A stretch of DNA of 64,000 nucleotides from Corynebacterium choanae (GTDB taxonomy: Bacteria; Actinomycetota; Actinomycetes; Mycobacteriales; Mycobacteriaceae): positions 434,001 through 498,000 of the forward strand of contig NZ_CP033896.1 in assembly GCF_003813965.1 (NCBI RefSeq), in the 5' to 3' direction. Under the pieces are notes generated by a model. It was not told where the DNA came from. It saw only the letters and a list, made by a program, of their open reading frames with translations, and ran no database searches. Positions 37,184 to 46,611 of the stretch are shown piece after piece (the first letter of the stretch is position 1; every line of letters starts with the position of its first letter). A program made the translations under genes and the position numbers.

Positions 37184-37454
37184 ATCACCTGCCGAGTGTT
37201 CACTTTTTCCGCGAGTGTTCACTTATTCTCCGAGATCTTTCCACATCCCGGCGGATCACAGGTGTTTGCAGGTCACCGGCGCTGCCGGTCGAAGTGCCGG
37301 GCCCTTACAGTGCCTGCACCGGCATTCCGCGGCACGGCATACCCTTATTTCAGGCGTTGCCGTGCAGCTGTGCACCAATAATTCGGTGTGCTGCCAAGAT
37401 CAGCGCACCCCTTGGTTTTGCAAGTTGTTCTTTTCCACCCCTAGGAGCTACGAC

Positions 37455-38195
37455 GTGGCCGCTCATCTGCCCGCGGTGATGACCTCATTCCGGATGATCA
37501 ACAACCGGGTATGTAATTTCCCCGCACACCTCACCCGGCTGGCAGCCCACCGCGAATTGAGCCGCGAAGATGAACACCACATTCGCTTAGAACTGCTGCG
37601 GCTAGGACCTGCCGCCAGCAATCCGAAAGTGGAATATCAACCGGCAACCGGTAATTTTGTGGTGACCCGGCGGCCGGATCGCCCAATACCTGACACGCTG
37701 ACCCTGTGGGGGCATCCCATCACCGATCAACGAATAGCCCCCACGGTGAAAGGCCCCGATCTCATGTGGTTGGCCGGATGCCAGGCACAAGCCCGTCGAC
37801 ATCACAGCGACGAGGCGCTCCTCTGCGATGACCAGGGTTTTATCGTGGAAGCCAACTATGCCAGCATTGTGTGTTTCACCGGGCCAGATACGATCACTAT
37901 CTCCGGGCATCCAAGGGCTCTTGCCTCAACCACACTGCCGGCAGTGGTGCATTATCTCACCGGGCACGGCTATCAAGTGGACACTGCCGTCGACGGTCTG
38001 CAGCTTGCGCAATTACGGGCTCACCCAGTGTGGCTCATCAATGCGTTTGCTGGGGTACGGGAAGTCACCCATTGGCGGGAATATGCCACCACTGCGGCGG
38101 CCCCCAGACTCACCAGCCCCTCGACGATGATTCACCACACCGCCGTGAACCGGTGGTTGTGGCGCAATGCCCAGTCAGTTGCCCCGACCATGTAA
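37455..38195 (+). CDS. pabC: Aminodeoxychorismate lyase-like class IV aminotransferase
   Basis: A 246-residue fold-type IV PLP enzyme. The Lys that binds PLP lies in TVKGPDLMWL; EALLCDDQGFIVEAN holds the phosphate-binding loop and the conserved Glu; VWLINAFAGVREV is the C-terminal signature. AGGAG at 37443 supports the GTG at 37455; the open frame upstream is unlikely to be coding. It would split aminodeoxychorismate into PABA and pyruvate after PabAB. It is somewhat short at the N-terminus, and D-amino acid transaminase activity is the alternative. Confidence 0.83.
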   Translation: MAAHLPAVMTSFRMINNRVCNFPAHLTRLAAHRELSREDEHHIRLELLRLGPAASNPKVEYQPATGNFVVTRRPDRPIPDTLTLWGHPITDQRIAPTVKGPDLMWLAGCQAQARRHHSDEALLCDDQGFIVEANYASIVCFTGPDTITISGHPRALASTTLPAVVHYLTGHGYQVDTAVDGLQLAQLRAHPVWLINAFAGVREVTHWREYATTAAAPRLTSPSTMIHHTAVNRWLWRNAQSVAPTM

Positions 38196-38407
38196 CCACC
38201 GGGGAACAGATACCGCTCGGGCTGTAACACCTCCGCCCCAGATAGCGACCCGAAGCTTTCTTTCACAAAGGGTAAACGTGCTGCAGGTGCCCACCACGGC
38301 GGTGCTCATACGCCCACCACGGCGTGCTCAGCGATGTGCCGGACGCGGCGCCTGCCCCGGGTGCTGGAAATTGGTCTGCGATTGTGCACCCATTACGCTG
38401 CTCAATT

Positions 38408-39382
38408 ATGCCTGATTCCTTTTCCCCATCTGGTCAACCAGCGACACCTGGGCCATACCCGACCGCCGGGCAGCCTGGGGCTGCCCCGCTGCAGCCGACC
38501 GGCCAGGTGCAACGCACCCCACTGCCGCCAACCAGTGCAACCGTGCCCTTCCCATCGCCAACAGTGTCCCAACTGCGTCACCGCTTCGAGATGCCGCTGA
38601 TTATGTTGGGGGTGGTGCTCACCGTGCTGGTGGCGTGTCTGGCAATACTGATGATCCTGCTCGACATTCCACTCGACGACATCACCACCGGGGTGCTTAT
38701 CGGTCTTGCGGCACCAGCATTGGCAGTGTGGTTTATTCGCTACTTGTATTGGAATCAAATCAGCAACAGTGTCGAAGTTACCGAGCGGCAATTCCCGGAA
38801 GTGTATGCGGTCTACCAGTCGCTGCTTGGGCCGATGGGGTTTACTGCCAGCGAAGGAATCATGTCGCCGCCGCGACTCTATATCACCAACGGCAACGGGC
38901 AAATCAACGCCTTTGCAGCGAAATGTAAAGTTCGCAAAGGCTATGTGGTGCTGTACTCGGACATTGTTGATATCGCCTATGCCCACAACGATTTCGGATT
39001 TTTACGATTCGTGCTCGCCCACGAACTTGGCCATATCAAGTGCGGCCATGTGAACCTGTGGCGCAATATTATCCGGCCTGTTACCACGGTGTTGCGGCTG
39101 TCGCCGTCGGTCACCCGCGCCCAGGAATACACTGCTGACCGCTGTGCCCTCTACTATGCGCCGGAACGCGCCGAACAGATGATTTATCTTTTCGCCGGGA
39201 AATATCGCGGCGCCCAAGTAGATTTAGATGAATACTTCCGATCCGTTGCCGACCACGGCGAATCAATTTGGATGAAATTGGCGAACTTCCTCGCCGACCA
39301 TGCCGTCGGTTTTCGCCGCATGGCCGCGATCCGGCAAGCGAAACTATCCGGCACCTGGGATGTGCACGGCAAAATGCTGTAA
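38408..39382 (+). CDS. M48-family membrane zinc peptidase
   Basis: A 324-residue HtpX/Ste24-like protease. A Pro-rich cytoplasmic N-terminus (1-50) is followed by two membrane helices (about 57-80 and 92-110) and the protease domain. The zinc motif HELGH lies at about 205-209, and the third ligand is probably the Glu in QEYTADR (about 239). The ATG at 38408 gives MPDSFSPSG. Family members act in quality control of membrane proteins. It is followed by hairpins and a T-run. Confidence 0.88.
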   Translation: MPDSFSPSGQPATPGPYPTAGQPGAAPLQPTGQVQRTPLPPTSATVPFPSPTVSQLRHRFEMPLIMLGVVLTVLVACLAILMILLDIPLDDITTGVLIGLAAPALAVWFIRYLYWNQISNSVEVTERQFPEVYAVYQSLLGPMGFTASEGIMSPPRLYITNGNGQINAFAAKCKVRKGYVVLYSDIVDIAYAHNDFGFLRFVLAHELGHIKCGHVNLWRNIIRPVTTVLRLSPSVTRAQEYTADRCALYYAPERAEQMIYLFAGKYRGAQVDLDEYFRSVADHGESIWMKLANFLADHAVGFRRMAAIRQAKLSGTWDVHGKML

Positions 39383-39444
39383 CCAGGCAGTCCCGTACAG
39401 TATCCAAGTGTGACCACTAAGACAGGTGCAGCCTGCAACAATGC

Positions 39445-39530
39445 GCGGTTCACTTCGGTGAACCCGCTCCTGTGCCGGCCGTGTAGGCCTTCCTCATCCC
39501 AGCCAGGGGAGACGGGATGGCTGCTTTTTT
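39445..39530 (+). terminator. Hairpin pair and T-run after the M48 gene
   Basis: GGTTCAC and GTGAACC pair around a TTCG tetraloop (39447-39464). A second stem, CATCCC (39495-39500) with GGGATG (39514-39519), leads into GCTGC and six T. The second is the likely terminator of the peptidase mRNA; the first is a very stable extra hairpin. Confidence 0.7.
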
Positions 39531-39637
39531 CTCCTGCTTGCCGGCGCGATACAGTGCACACCGGCTAGGTGGTGCACTGTGCACGATACTCGTAGGCAAC
39601 GGCTTTCCCTGCTGCAGCGCACCCAGGTGGTGTGTGG

Positions 39638-40369
39638 TCACTGTGTGACGGCGATCGCCTGACACCACTGCACCACCGGCGCTGTGACTCGCGCCATCGC
39701 CGCGTGGCTTACCCCGGCGATAGTGTGCACTTTCCCAAGGGCACTACACGACAGCGGAACGATAGTGTCGGCGGTACTGCGCAGCGACCACACCGGTATT
39801 CCTGCGGAAACAATTGCTTCAGGTGGGATGCCTGTGTGGGCAAGCGTGCCACTAACAAACTCGGCAGCAGCTTTGCCCGCGAATACTCGCACTAAGAGTC
39901 GTTTCGCTAATGATAACGGCCGGGCAGGTTCGCGAAACACGCCGGCAAGCCCGATAATGCCGCGAACCTGTGGCATGATCCGGGGATCGAAGGCTACCTG
40001 GGTGGCAACCCAAGCCCCCAGCGAATGACCGATCAACACCATGGGTCGATGCGTGGGAAGAAGCGCTGCAACGTGGGCTGTTGCATCCTCCACACAGCGG
40101 GCAAGTCCATCAGTGCCGCGATGGCCATAGGACACAGCCACAACCGGGAATCCTGCGTCGCTCAACGCCTGCAGCAGAGGCTCACTATTGCCTGCGGAGG
40201 ACATTGCCCCATGGAATACCACGATGAGTGGACGGCCAGCAGGTGCGTTATCGTCGCCGGGAGATATATTGCCGTCTGCGGCAGGATGCCGAGCACTGGA
40301 AGATAACAATCCGCAGCTCCTGGGAACCTGGCCTTGTGGTGGGATGAGCCGCAACAGTGCAAACGCCAT
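39638..40369 (-). CDS. Alpha/beta hydrolase
   Basis: A 243-residue alpha/beta hydrolase. The oxyanion segment VVFHGAM is followed by the nucleophile elbow GHSLGAW (Ser about 116), and late Asp and His (RSTADTIVP and GVSHAAM) complete the triad. The ATG at 40369 lies one base after the stop of the upstream lipase, so it is translationally coupled; an ATG at 40387 would overlap that gene. It looks like a cytosolic esterase or lysophospholipase. Its N-terminus and layout resemble its neighbour, so a duplication is possible. Confidence 0.8.
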   Translation of the reverse strand: MAFALLRLIPPQGQVPRSCGLLSSSARHPAADGNISPGDDNAPAGRPLIVVFHGAMSSAGNSEPLLQALSDAGFPVVAVSYGHRGTDGLARCVEDATAHVAALLPTHRPMVLIGHSLGAWVATQVAFDPRIMPQVRGIIGLAGVFREPARPLSLAKRLLVRVFAGKAAAEFVSGTLAHTGIPPEAIVSAGIPVWSLRSTADTIVPLSCSALGKVHTIAGVSHAAMARVTAPVVQWCQAIAVTQ

Positions 40370-40370
40370 A

Positions 40371-41912
40371 TTATCGCGGCGTCCCATCGGTATTGTTCCC
40401 GCCGTTGTGCCCGGGAGCATCGCCAGTTTCGTGGCATGGGTCAGTCTCCGGGGCATGGTCGGTGGTGCTTTTGGCGTTGCGGTCACTTGATTGGCGGGGA
40501 TCACGGGTGGACGCTAGCCGGTCGGGGGCATGATTTTGCGGATCGTTGAGATCTTCCTCCGGGGAAAACGCGAAGCTGCGCGGGGTGGTGTGCTGCCGGT
40601 TGCGGTGCCGGGTGGAGTCTTTCGCAGCTTTTTTATGTTTCCGCTTTAATTTCCGCACTTTGCGGCGGGTTAATTCCGGGGTGTCGCTGGTCGACCACTG
40701 CTGCAACAGTTTGTTGGTGGCCGCCCCAGGCAGAAGCGCTGTAGCGGCGAAACCTTGTTCATCAGTGGGATCATCATGGTCAGGATCAAAGGCTGCATCA
40801 AACCATGATTCGTCATCCGCTTGCGCCGACGGTGCTTGGAAATCCGAGGCGGCGCGCAACGGTGAATCTGCCCGCGAAGACGGTGATAACCCAGTATGAG
40901 TTTTCACATCAGCCTCAACCACATCTGGTGTGGGATGGTCAGTGGAACTTCGCTCGTCGCTGCCTGCTGAAGCGGATGCGGCGATGGTGGAAGCTGGCTG
41001 CTCCGCGGCAGGATCTTCCCCCGGTTCGTAGCGGCGGTGTAAATCATCTACCCCACGGGTAAGCACCCCGGGACGTAAATTGGTGGCTTCGCGTAGCGCT
41101 GCTGAGGCAGCTGTGAACGCCAAGTGTTGCAGTCGGTCAATCACGATGCGCCGAATCTGGCGATCCCGGACAAGATCCCCATGTGACGCCGGGTATAGCG
41201 GGAAAATATCTTGCACAAAAAAGTTTGTCACCTGCCCCGGGATTGGGGAGGAAAGAAAACAACTCGACGGTGGGCGCACTGTTGCATCCGAACGGGTAGC
41301 AATGAGCGTATAGCCCACCCCAGGGACGGTTTCACTGGGAGTGTTGAGTTCGTGTAAAAACGTCGAACCGTGCAATTGTTGCCGACCGGCCTGCCCAAAA
41401 TACACATCGACTGCTTTTTCCGCGACAGCCACTGTTGCATCCCGGGCAATCAGTGTGGACACCATCCCACCCAGGGAGGTGCCATGGTTCGGGGTGCCAA
41501 GACACAACAGGTGGGCAATCCGAGTTGCCCCGTCGAAATGGCGCAAAATATAGCGGGCAACCAGACCCCCTTGAGAGTGGGCGACAACAATGCACCGCCC
41601 CGCCCCGGTGGCGTGTAACACCTGATCGATATAGGCCGACACCTGGGAGGCGGAATCCTCAATCGGCCGCGTCCCCCGATGGCCAAATTCGGGGGTGAAC
41701 ACCACCCAGCCGGCGCGGCGCAGTGAGCGCACCAGAAGAAAGAGATCACCTGCAGCCGTGAGTGTGCCGTGCAGTAGCACAATAGGCCACGGTTTCTCCG
41801 GGACGGGACGTGCCCGCCAATCGTCTTCCACATAGCCGCGTTGCCGCATGCGGTGCAGGGCAGCCAGTGCAGCAGGTCCACCAGTAGACCCGGCATTGGT
41901 AGGGGTGGTCAC
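40371..41912 (-). CDS. Triacylglycerol lipase-like alpha/beta hydrolase with long acidic tail
   Basis: A 513-residue protein. Residues 1-290 are a class 2 lipase-like alpha/beta hydrolase: VLLHGTLTAAG is the oxyanion segment and AHSQGGLVARY the elbow (Ser 113). The remaining 220 residues are predicted disordered: Ser/Asp/Glu/Pro-rich with a basic block RRKVRKLKRKHKKAAK. No signal peptide is visible, so it is probably cytosolic or non-classically targeted. It is followed by a coupled hydrolase. The tail may be a binding or regulatory region; nothing indicates a partner. Confidence 0.8.
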   Translation of the reverse strand: MTTPTNAGSTGGPAALAALHRMRQRGYVEDDWRARPVPEKPWPIVLLHGTLTAAGDLFLLVRSLRRAGWVVFTPEFGHRGTRPIEDSASQVSAYIDQVLHATGAGRCIVVAHSQGGLVARYILRHFDGATRIAHLLCLGTPNHGTSLGGMVSTLIARDATVAVAEKAVDVYFGQAGRQQLHGSTFLHELNTPSETVPGVGYTLIATRSDATVRPPSSCFLSSPIPGQVTNFFVQDIFPLYPASHGDLVRDRQIRRIVIDRLQHLAFTAASAALREATNLRPGVLTRGVDDLHRRYEPGEDPAAEQPASTIAASASAGSDERSSTDHPTPDVVEADVKTHTGLSPSSRADSPLRAASDFQAPSAQADDESWFDAAFDPDHDDPTDEQGFAATALLPGAATNKLLQQWSTSDTPELTRRKVRKLKRKHKKAAKDSTRHRNRQHTTPRSFAFSPEEDLNDPQNHAPDRLASTRDPRQSSDRNAKSTTDHAPETDPCHETGDAPGHNGGNNTDGTPR

Positions 41913-42100
41913 CGGGGCAGATCACTTCCTCATGTGTTGTGGCGCCGTGTAATCGTCACGACAGGCAACCATCGCTGGGCAACAAAATATTGACGAAAAG
42001 ATGAAAGGATATACACCCTCGCCACCAGGCAGCAGGGGGAGATCAGGGCAACAGCATCGCGTAGTAAGCGTTGAGTGCTTTCGCCCCTGCGGGTTTGCTG

Positions 42101-42538
42101 CTAACAGTTGTCGGCGCGCCGGAAACCGTTGTCGTCAGTTCCCAGATACTTCCGCATTGCAGCCGCAGTTTCCGCGAAACGTTCCTGGTCAACCGCATCA
42201 GGGGCAATCTGATTGGCGAAGTTGTAGTCGGCGAGTGAATTGGCTGGGAAAACATGAATATGGGTGTGGGGAACATCAAAACCAGCAATCACTTCCCCCG
42301 CCCGGGCGCTGCCGCACACTGCAATGACGGCCTGACCAATGATTTGCGCCACTTCGGTGAGATGCTGCCACAGTTCAGGGGACAAGTCAGTCCAGCGATC
42401 TACTTGTTCCACCGGAACCACCAGGGTGTGCCCATAGGCCAGCGGGCTAATGTCGAAAAACGCCACTACCTGTTCATCCCGATAGATGAAGGTGCCGGGG
42501 ATTTCATTGCAGATAATCTTGGTAAAAATCGAGTCCAT
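42101..42538 (-). CDS. HIT-family nucleotide hydrolase/transferase
   Basis: A 145-residue histidine-triad protein. The catalytic motif HTHIHVF lies at residues 91-97 and the N-terminus MDSIFTKIICNEIPG is typical of Hint/HinT proteins, which hydrolyse adenosine 5'-phosphoramidates. It is soluble. It is on the opposite strand from purD, which starts 370 bases beyond its start. Substrate is unknown. Confidence 0.93.
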   Translation of the reverse strand: MDSIFTKIICNEIPGTFIYRDEQVVAFFDISPLAYGHTLVVPVEQVDRWTDLSPELWQHLTEVAQIIGQAVIAVCGSARAGEVIAGFDVPHTHIHVFPANSLADYNFANQIAPDAVDQERFAETAAAMRKYLGTDDNGFRRADNC

Positions 42539-42908
42539 GACTGTTTATCCTACTCAAGAAGACCGCCCCCTTCGCTCCGAGTCAGCGGGGCAAACCTGAT
42601 CCGGCAACCAGTTGTGTGCCGCGGTTGTTGCTGTGTCTGCAGGAGTTGTTGCTGTGTTTGTCGAATAGGTTTGGTGCGCTGCAATGGTGATGGGTGAAGC
42701 TGTCCCCGTTCCCTCAAAGATGCCAACGCCACATCAGGGTGGTCTCACGGTGTGGTGATGAGGCTGGGTGCGGCTGGTGCTTCAGGCCTGGTGTGCGATG
42801 GGCAGTGCACAGCGGGCAAGAATCGGGGGTAGGAGTGTGCACCCACATAGTTGGTTCGTGGGAGATCCGGGGGTGATGCACCGCCGGCGATGGGTAGGAT
42901 CAACTGTT
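42539..42908. other. Divergent region HIT gene/purD
   Basis: No gene is supported. It should contain the purD promoter. Two near-identical blocks (GTTGTTGCTGTGTNTG) occur about 25 bases apart near 42625-42660. No PurR-type box was recognised. Confidence 0.45.
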
Positions 42909-44204
42909 ATGCGCGTCCTTCTTCTTGGCTCTGGTGCCCGTGAACATGCTCTTGCTCTTGGACTTTACGCTGATCCGGCAGTGAACTCCCTCACGATCGC
43001 CCCCGGAAATGCGGGAATGGCTGATCTTGGGGAACTTGTGGCCGAAGTAGAGAATCAGCCAGTCGATATCACCGATGGCGCCATGATGGTGTCGCTAGCG
43101 CGTGCGGTAAACGCTGATTTGGTGGTGATCGGCCCCGAGCAGCCACTTGTTGCCGGGGTTGCTGATGATTTACGGGCAGCCGGCTTTGCGGTCTTTGGTC
43201 CGTCGAAGGCCGCCGCAATGCTGGAAGGTTCAAAGCTGTTTGCCAAACAGGTGATGGAAGAAGCTGGGGTGCTTACCGCGGAGGTTACCCGGGTTACTCC
43301 GGCGGATTCGGCCGCAACGCTGGACGCCGCATTAGACGCCATGGGGCCTACCTGGGTGGTGAAAGATGATGGTTTGGCCGGTGGTAAAGGTGTGGTGGTC
43401 ACCGCAGATCGAAATGATGCTGCCGCACATGCGCAAGCAGTCCTGCAAGCCGGGCATGACGTGTTATTCGAATCTTTCCTCGACGGTCCGGAGATTTCCC
43501 TGTTCTGCCTGGTCGATGGGGAAACCGTGGTGCCACTGCTGCCTGCCCAGGATCACAAACGCGCCTATGACAATGATGAAGGGCCAAACACTGGCGGCAT
43601 GGGGGCCTACACCCCACTGCCGTGGGTGTCCGCAGCAGCAGTAGAGCACATCGTGCAGACCGTGGTTGAACCGGTAGCCGCTGCCATGGTGCGGCGCGGC
43701 ACCCCATATTCAGGATTGCTCTATGCAGGCCTTGCTTGGGGAAAGCGGGGACCTGCGGTGGTCGAATTTAACTGCCGCTTCGGCGACCCGGAAACCCAAG
43801 CGGTGCTATCGCTGCTCAAGTCACCACTGGGGGAAGTATTGCACGCAACTGCCACTGGGAAGCTGGCCTCCCTGCCGCCACTACAGTGGAAAGATGGCGC
43901 TGCCTGCATTGTGGTGCTGGCGGCGGAAGGCTATCCGGCAAAGCCACGTACCGGGGATGCCATCGTGATCGAAGAACATCCAGGTGACGCAGCTATTTTG
44001 CATGCTGGAACTCGCGTTGACGAGCAGGGAACATTATGTTCTGCAGGGGGTCGAGTGCTGGGCATTGTTGGCCACGGTGCGGATCTTACCGCCGCCCGGA
44101 AACAGGCCTATGACACACTCGGACACATTAGCCTGCCGGGGAGTTTCTACCGGCGCGATATTGGGGCTACCACCATCGACCCGGTGGTGATCCCCGAGAC
44201 GTAA
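42909..44204 (+). CDS. purD: Phosphoribosylamine-glycine ligase (GAR synthetase)
   Basis: A 431-residue ATP-grasp enzyme of purine synthesis. [19 protein letters not shown] is the conserved start; [32 protein letters not shown] and the metal-binding [15 protein letters not shown] follow. The ATG at 42909 begins this motif exactly. A near-perfect 14-bp hairpin follows at 44228. It is the first of several purine genes scattered through the window. Confidence 0.97.
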   Translation: MRVLLLGSGAREHALALGLYADPAVNSLTIAPGNAGMADLGELVAEVENQPVDITDGAMMVSLARAVNADLVVIGPEQPLVAGVADDLRAAGFAVFGPSKAAAMLEGSKLFAKQVMEEAGVLTAEVTRVTPADSAATLDAALDAMGPTWVVKDDGLAGGKGVVVTADRNDAAAHAQAVLQAGHDVLFESFLDGPEISLFCLVDGETVVPLLPAQDHKRAYDNDEGPNTGGMGAYTPLPWVSAAAVEHIVQTVVEPVAAAMVRRGTPYSGLLYAGLAWGKRGPAVVEFNCRFGDPETQAVLSLLKSPLGEVLHATATGKLASLPPLQWKDGAACIVVLAAEGYPAKPRTGDAIVIEEHPGDAAILHAGTRVDEQGTLCSAGGRVLGIVGHGADLTAARKQAYDTLGHISLPGSFYRRDIGATTIDPVVIPET

Positions 44205-44227
44205 ACCCATCGTTGCTTACTGCATCG

Positions 44228-44270
44228 CAGGAAAGGCAGGCTCCGCCGCAGGTGGTGCCTGCCTTTCCTG
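44228..44270 (+). terminator. Hairpin terminator after purD
   Basis: CAGGAAAGGCAGGC (44228-44241) pairs perfectly with GCCTGCCTTTCCTG (44257-44270) around a 15-base loop. No good T-run follows, but its place 23 bases past the purD stop suggests a terminator. Confidence 0.75.
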
Positions 44271-44611
44271 GTTTCCAGGGGGCATGCCTGCAAAGAAGCA
44301 TTCGGTTCGTTGTTGCAGCGACGGCTTGTGGTCAGCCGGTTACTGTTGTTGCGTACAGCATGCGGGGCGTCGCCGGGGGGATGCTGTGCCGGCAGCTGCC
44401 TTCCTGCAGCCAGGGATGATGTACTGGTTGTTTAGGGACAAAAATCCGTGGTTGGGGTTGATCGATGAGTGAACCTGGAAGTGTGAGCAGTCCCACAAGC
44501 TGCCCGCTTATGCCGTGATGAGGTGTCGATGAAACCGCCTGAATAGGGGGAGGTTTCTCTGGCTGCAACTCATCGCTTTTGTTTGCTGCGGGGTAGCACT
44601 TAGGGTGTGTG

Positions 44612-44632
44612 TTCGACGACATAATCGTCGAA
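44612..44632. promoter_or_regulatory. Inverted-repeat operator upstream of treC
   Basis: TTCGACGA (44612-44619) and TCGTCGAA (44625-44632) are a perfect 8-bp inverted repeat with a 5-base spacer, about 130 bases upstream of the treC start. TAGTAT begins just after it (44633). It looks like a dimeric repressor site for the treC-PTS genes. The regulator gene is not adjacent. Confidence 0.6.
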
Positions 44633-44760
44633 TAGTATGACTAAATGATACGGTCAGTGTGCAAGGTTGCGCAGCTAGCCTTCCAAAGAGACTGGCGTCA
44701 CAAACGGCCTGCAGTTGTTAAGTAGTCAACGCCGTTGGGCAGAAAAGGGTGCTACTAATC

Positions 44761-46422
44761 GTGAGTCCGCGACCCTTTCACCATCAGGTGATCTACCAGA
44801 TTTACCCCAAGTCATTCCAAGACTCCACCGGCGACGGGGTCGGCGACCTGCGCGGCATTATCGAGCGGGCGGACTATATTGCCAGCCTGGGCGTCGATAT
44901 GGTGTGGTTCAACCCCTTCTTCGTCTCCCCGGGACGGGACAACGGCTACGACATTGCCGACTACTATGCGATCGATCCGGCCATGGGCACGATGGACGAC
45001 TTCACCGAGCTTGTTCAAGCACTGCGGGATCGCGGAGTTGGCGTCATGCTCGACATGGTGCTCAACCACACCTCCACCGAACATGAGTGGTTCCAACGTG
45101 CACTTGCCGGTGAGCAAGAATATATCGACCGCTATATTGTGCGACCCCCGCAGGAAGACGGTTCCCTGCCGACAAACTGGGTGTCGAAATTCGGCGGTCC
45201 CACCTGGGAGCCGTTGGGGGAGAGCGGCCAATATTATTTGCACCTTTTTGATGTCACCCAGGCTGATTTGAACTGGCATCATCCAGCAGTCCGGGAGGAA
45301 GCCGCCCGCATTGTGAATTTTTGGCGTGACCGCGGGGTGACTGGTTTCCGTTTTGATGTCATCAACCTAATTGGTAAAAACACGGAATTGCTTGATGCGC
45401 CAGCAGGGGTTGATGATCGCCTCATGTACACCGATGGGGTGTATGTTGACGAGTTTTTGCAAGAGCTCAACCAGGCAAGTTTCGGGCAAGACCCGGCAAC
45501 CGTCACCGTGGGGGAGATGTCTTCGACGACTACTGAGCGGTGTGTCGGCTATTCGAATCCGGACAATCACGAACTTGACATGGTGTTTAGCTTCCACCAT
45601 CTCAAGGTGGACTATGAAAACGGGCAAAAATGGACCACCATGCCCGCTGATCTTGTCGCTTTACAGCAAATTATTCACGATTGGGCTGCGGGGATGCAGG
45701 CCGGCGGCGGCTGGAATGCGCTGTTTTGGAATAACCATGACCAGCCTCGGGCTATTAATCGTTTCGGTGATGCCGGCGAATATCGGGAGAAATCTGCCAT
45801 GATGCTGGCGGCAATGCTGCATCTGCTGCGGGGCACCCCGTTTGTGTATATGGGCGAAGAGATCGGCATGGTCGACCCGGAATACACCAGCATCGACGAC
45901 TATGTCGATGTTGAGGCACGCAACGCGTATGCCGCGCTGGTGGCGGCCGGATCATCCCCGGACGATGCGTTCGCTGCAGTGCTTGCGAAAGCCCGGGATA
46001 ATGCACGCACACCAATGCAGTGGGATGACACACCTGGAGCCGGGTTTACCACCGGCACCCCGTGGCTGCAGCCATCCCGGCAAGATGAGATCAACGTCAA
46101 ACAAGCAGCAGCCACCGGTGAAATATTGCCGTTTTATCGGAAACTCATTGCATTGCGCCACGACATGCCGCTGATTGCTGATGGTGACTATCAGCAGGAA
46201 TTCGCCGACTATGCCAACGTGTTCGGTTATCGCCGCACGTTAAACAATGAGCAGCTGCTTGTCGCGGCGAATATGACTGCGGAGACGCAATCCATCACCG
46301 TCGAAGCACCCTTTATCGACGGGTCTGTGCTGATCGGTAACTATGACGCACCGACGCTGGCACCCACGATGGAACTGCGCCCCTATGAGGTGGTTGCCGT
46401 GCTAGTCGATACGCGTAGCTAA
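44761..46422 (+). CDS. treC: Trehalose-6-phosphate hydrolase (TreC)
   Basis: A 553-residue GH13 enzyme that splits trehalose-6-phosphate into glucose and glucose-6-phosphate. It follows E. coli TreC closely from memory: VIYQIYPKSFQDSTGDG, the nucleophile in GFRFDVINLI, the acid/base Glu in VGEMSST, and FHHLKVDY plus NNHDQPR with the third catalytic Asp. The GTG at 44761 follows AAAAGGG at a normal distance; another GTG at 44749 overlaps that site. An ordinary alpha-glucosidase is the alternative, but the TreC-like FHHLKVDY segment and the PTS neighbour favour TreC. Confidence 0.9.
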   Translation: MSPRPFHHQVIYQIYPKSFQDSTGDGVGDLRGIIERADYIASLGVDMVWFNPFFVSPGRDNGYDIADYYAIDPAMGTMDDFTELVQALRDRGVGVMLDMVLNHTSTEHEWFQRALAGEQEYIDRYIVRPPQEDGSLPTNWVSKFGGPTWEPLGESGQYYLHLFDVTQADLNWHHPAVREEAARIVNFWRDRGVTGFRFDVINLIGKNTELLDAPAGVDDRLMYTDGVYVDEFLQELNQASFGQDPATVTVGEMSSTTTERCVGYSNPDNHELDMVFSFHHLKVDYENGQKWTTMPADLVALQQIIHDWAAGMQAGGGWNALFWNNHDQPRAINRFGDAGEYREKSAMMLAAMLHLLRGTPFVYMGEEIGMVDPEYTSIDDYVDVEARNAYAALVAAGSSPDDAFAAVLAKARDNARTPMQWDDTPGAGFTTGTPWLQPSRQDEINVKQAAATGEILPFYRKLIALRHDMPLIADGDYQQEFADYANVFGYRRTLNNEQLLVAANMTAETQSITVEAPFIDGSVLIGNYDAPTLAPTMELRPYEVVAVLVDTRS

Positions 46423-46611
46423 GTCACTGCATCGCGGATCGCTGCAGCTCACCAACAGATAACTCGGTGAACCTGCAGCACTGCACCCCACCTGGTTCGT
46501 TTCTGCACTTACCCACCTCGTTTCATTGCTTACCCACTTCATTTCTTCACCCTCTCACCGGCCACATGGTCTTCAACGCTGTGGCACTATTTGGAAAGGC
46601 AGGTTGATGAT

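Larger units (their letters stand above)
44205..44760. other. Gap between purD and treC
   Basis: 556 bases with no supported gene. It holds the purD hairpin (44228-44270) and the inverted-repeat operator at 44612-44632 upstream of treC. Between them lies no recognisable motif. Confidence 0.55.
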
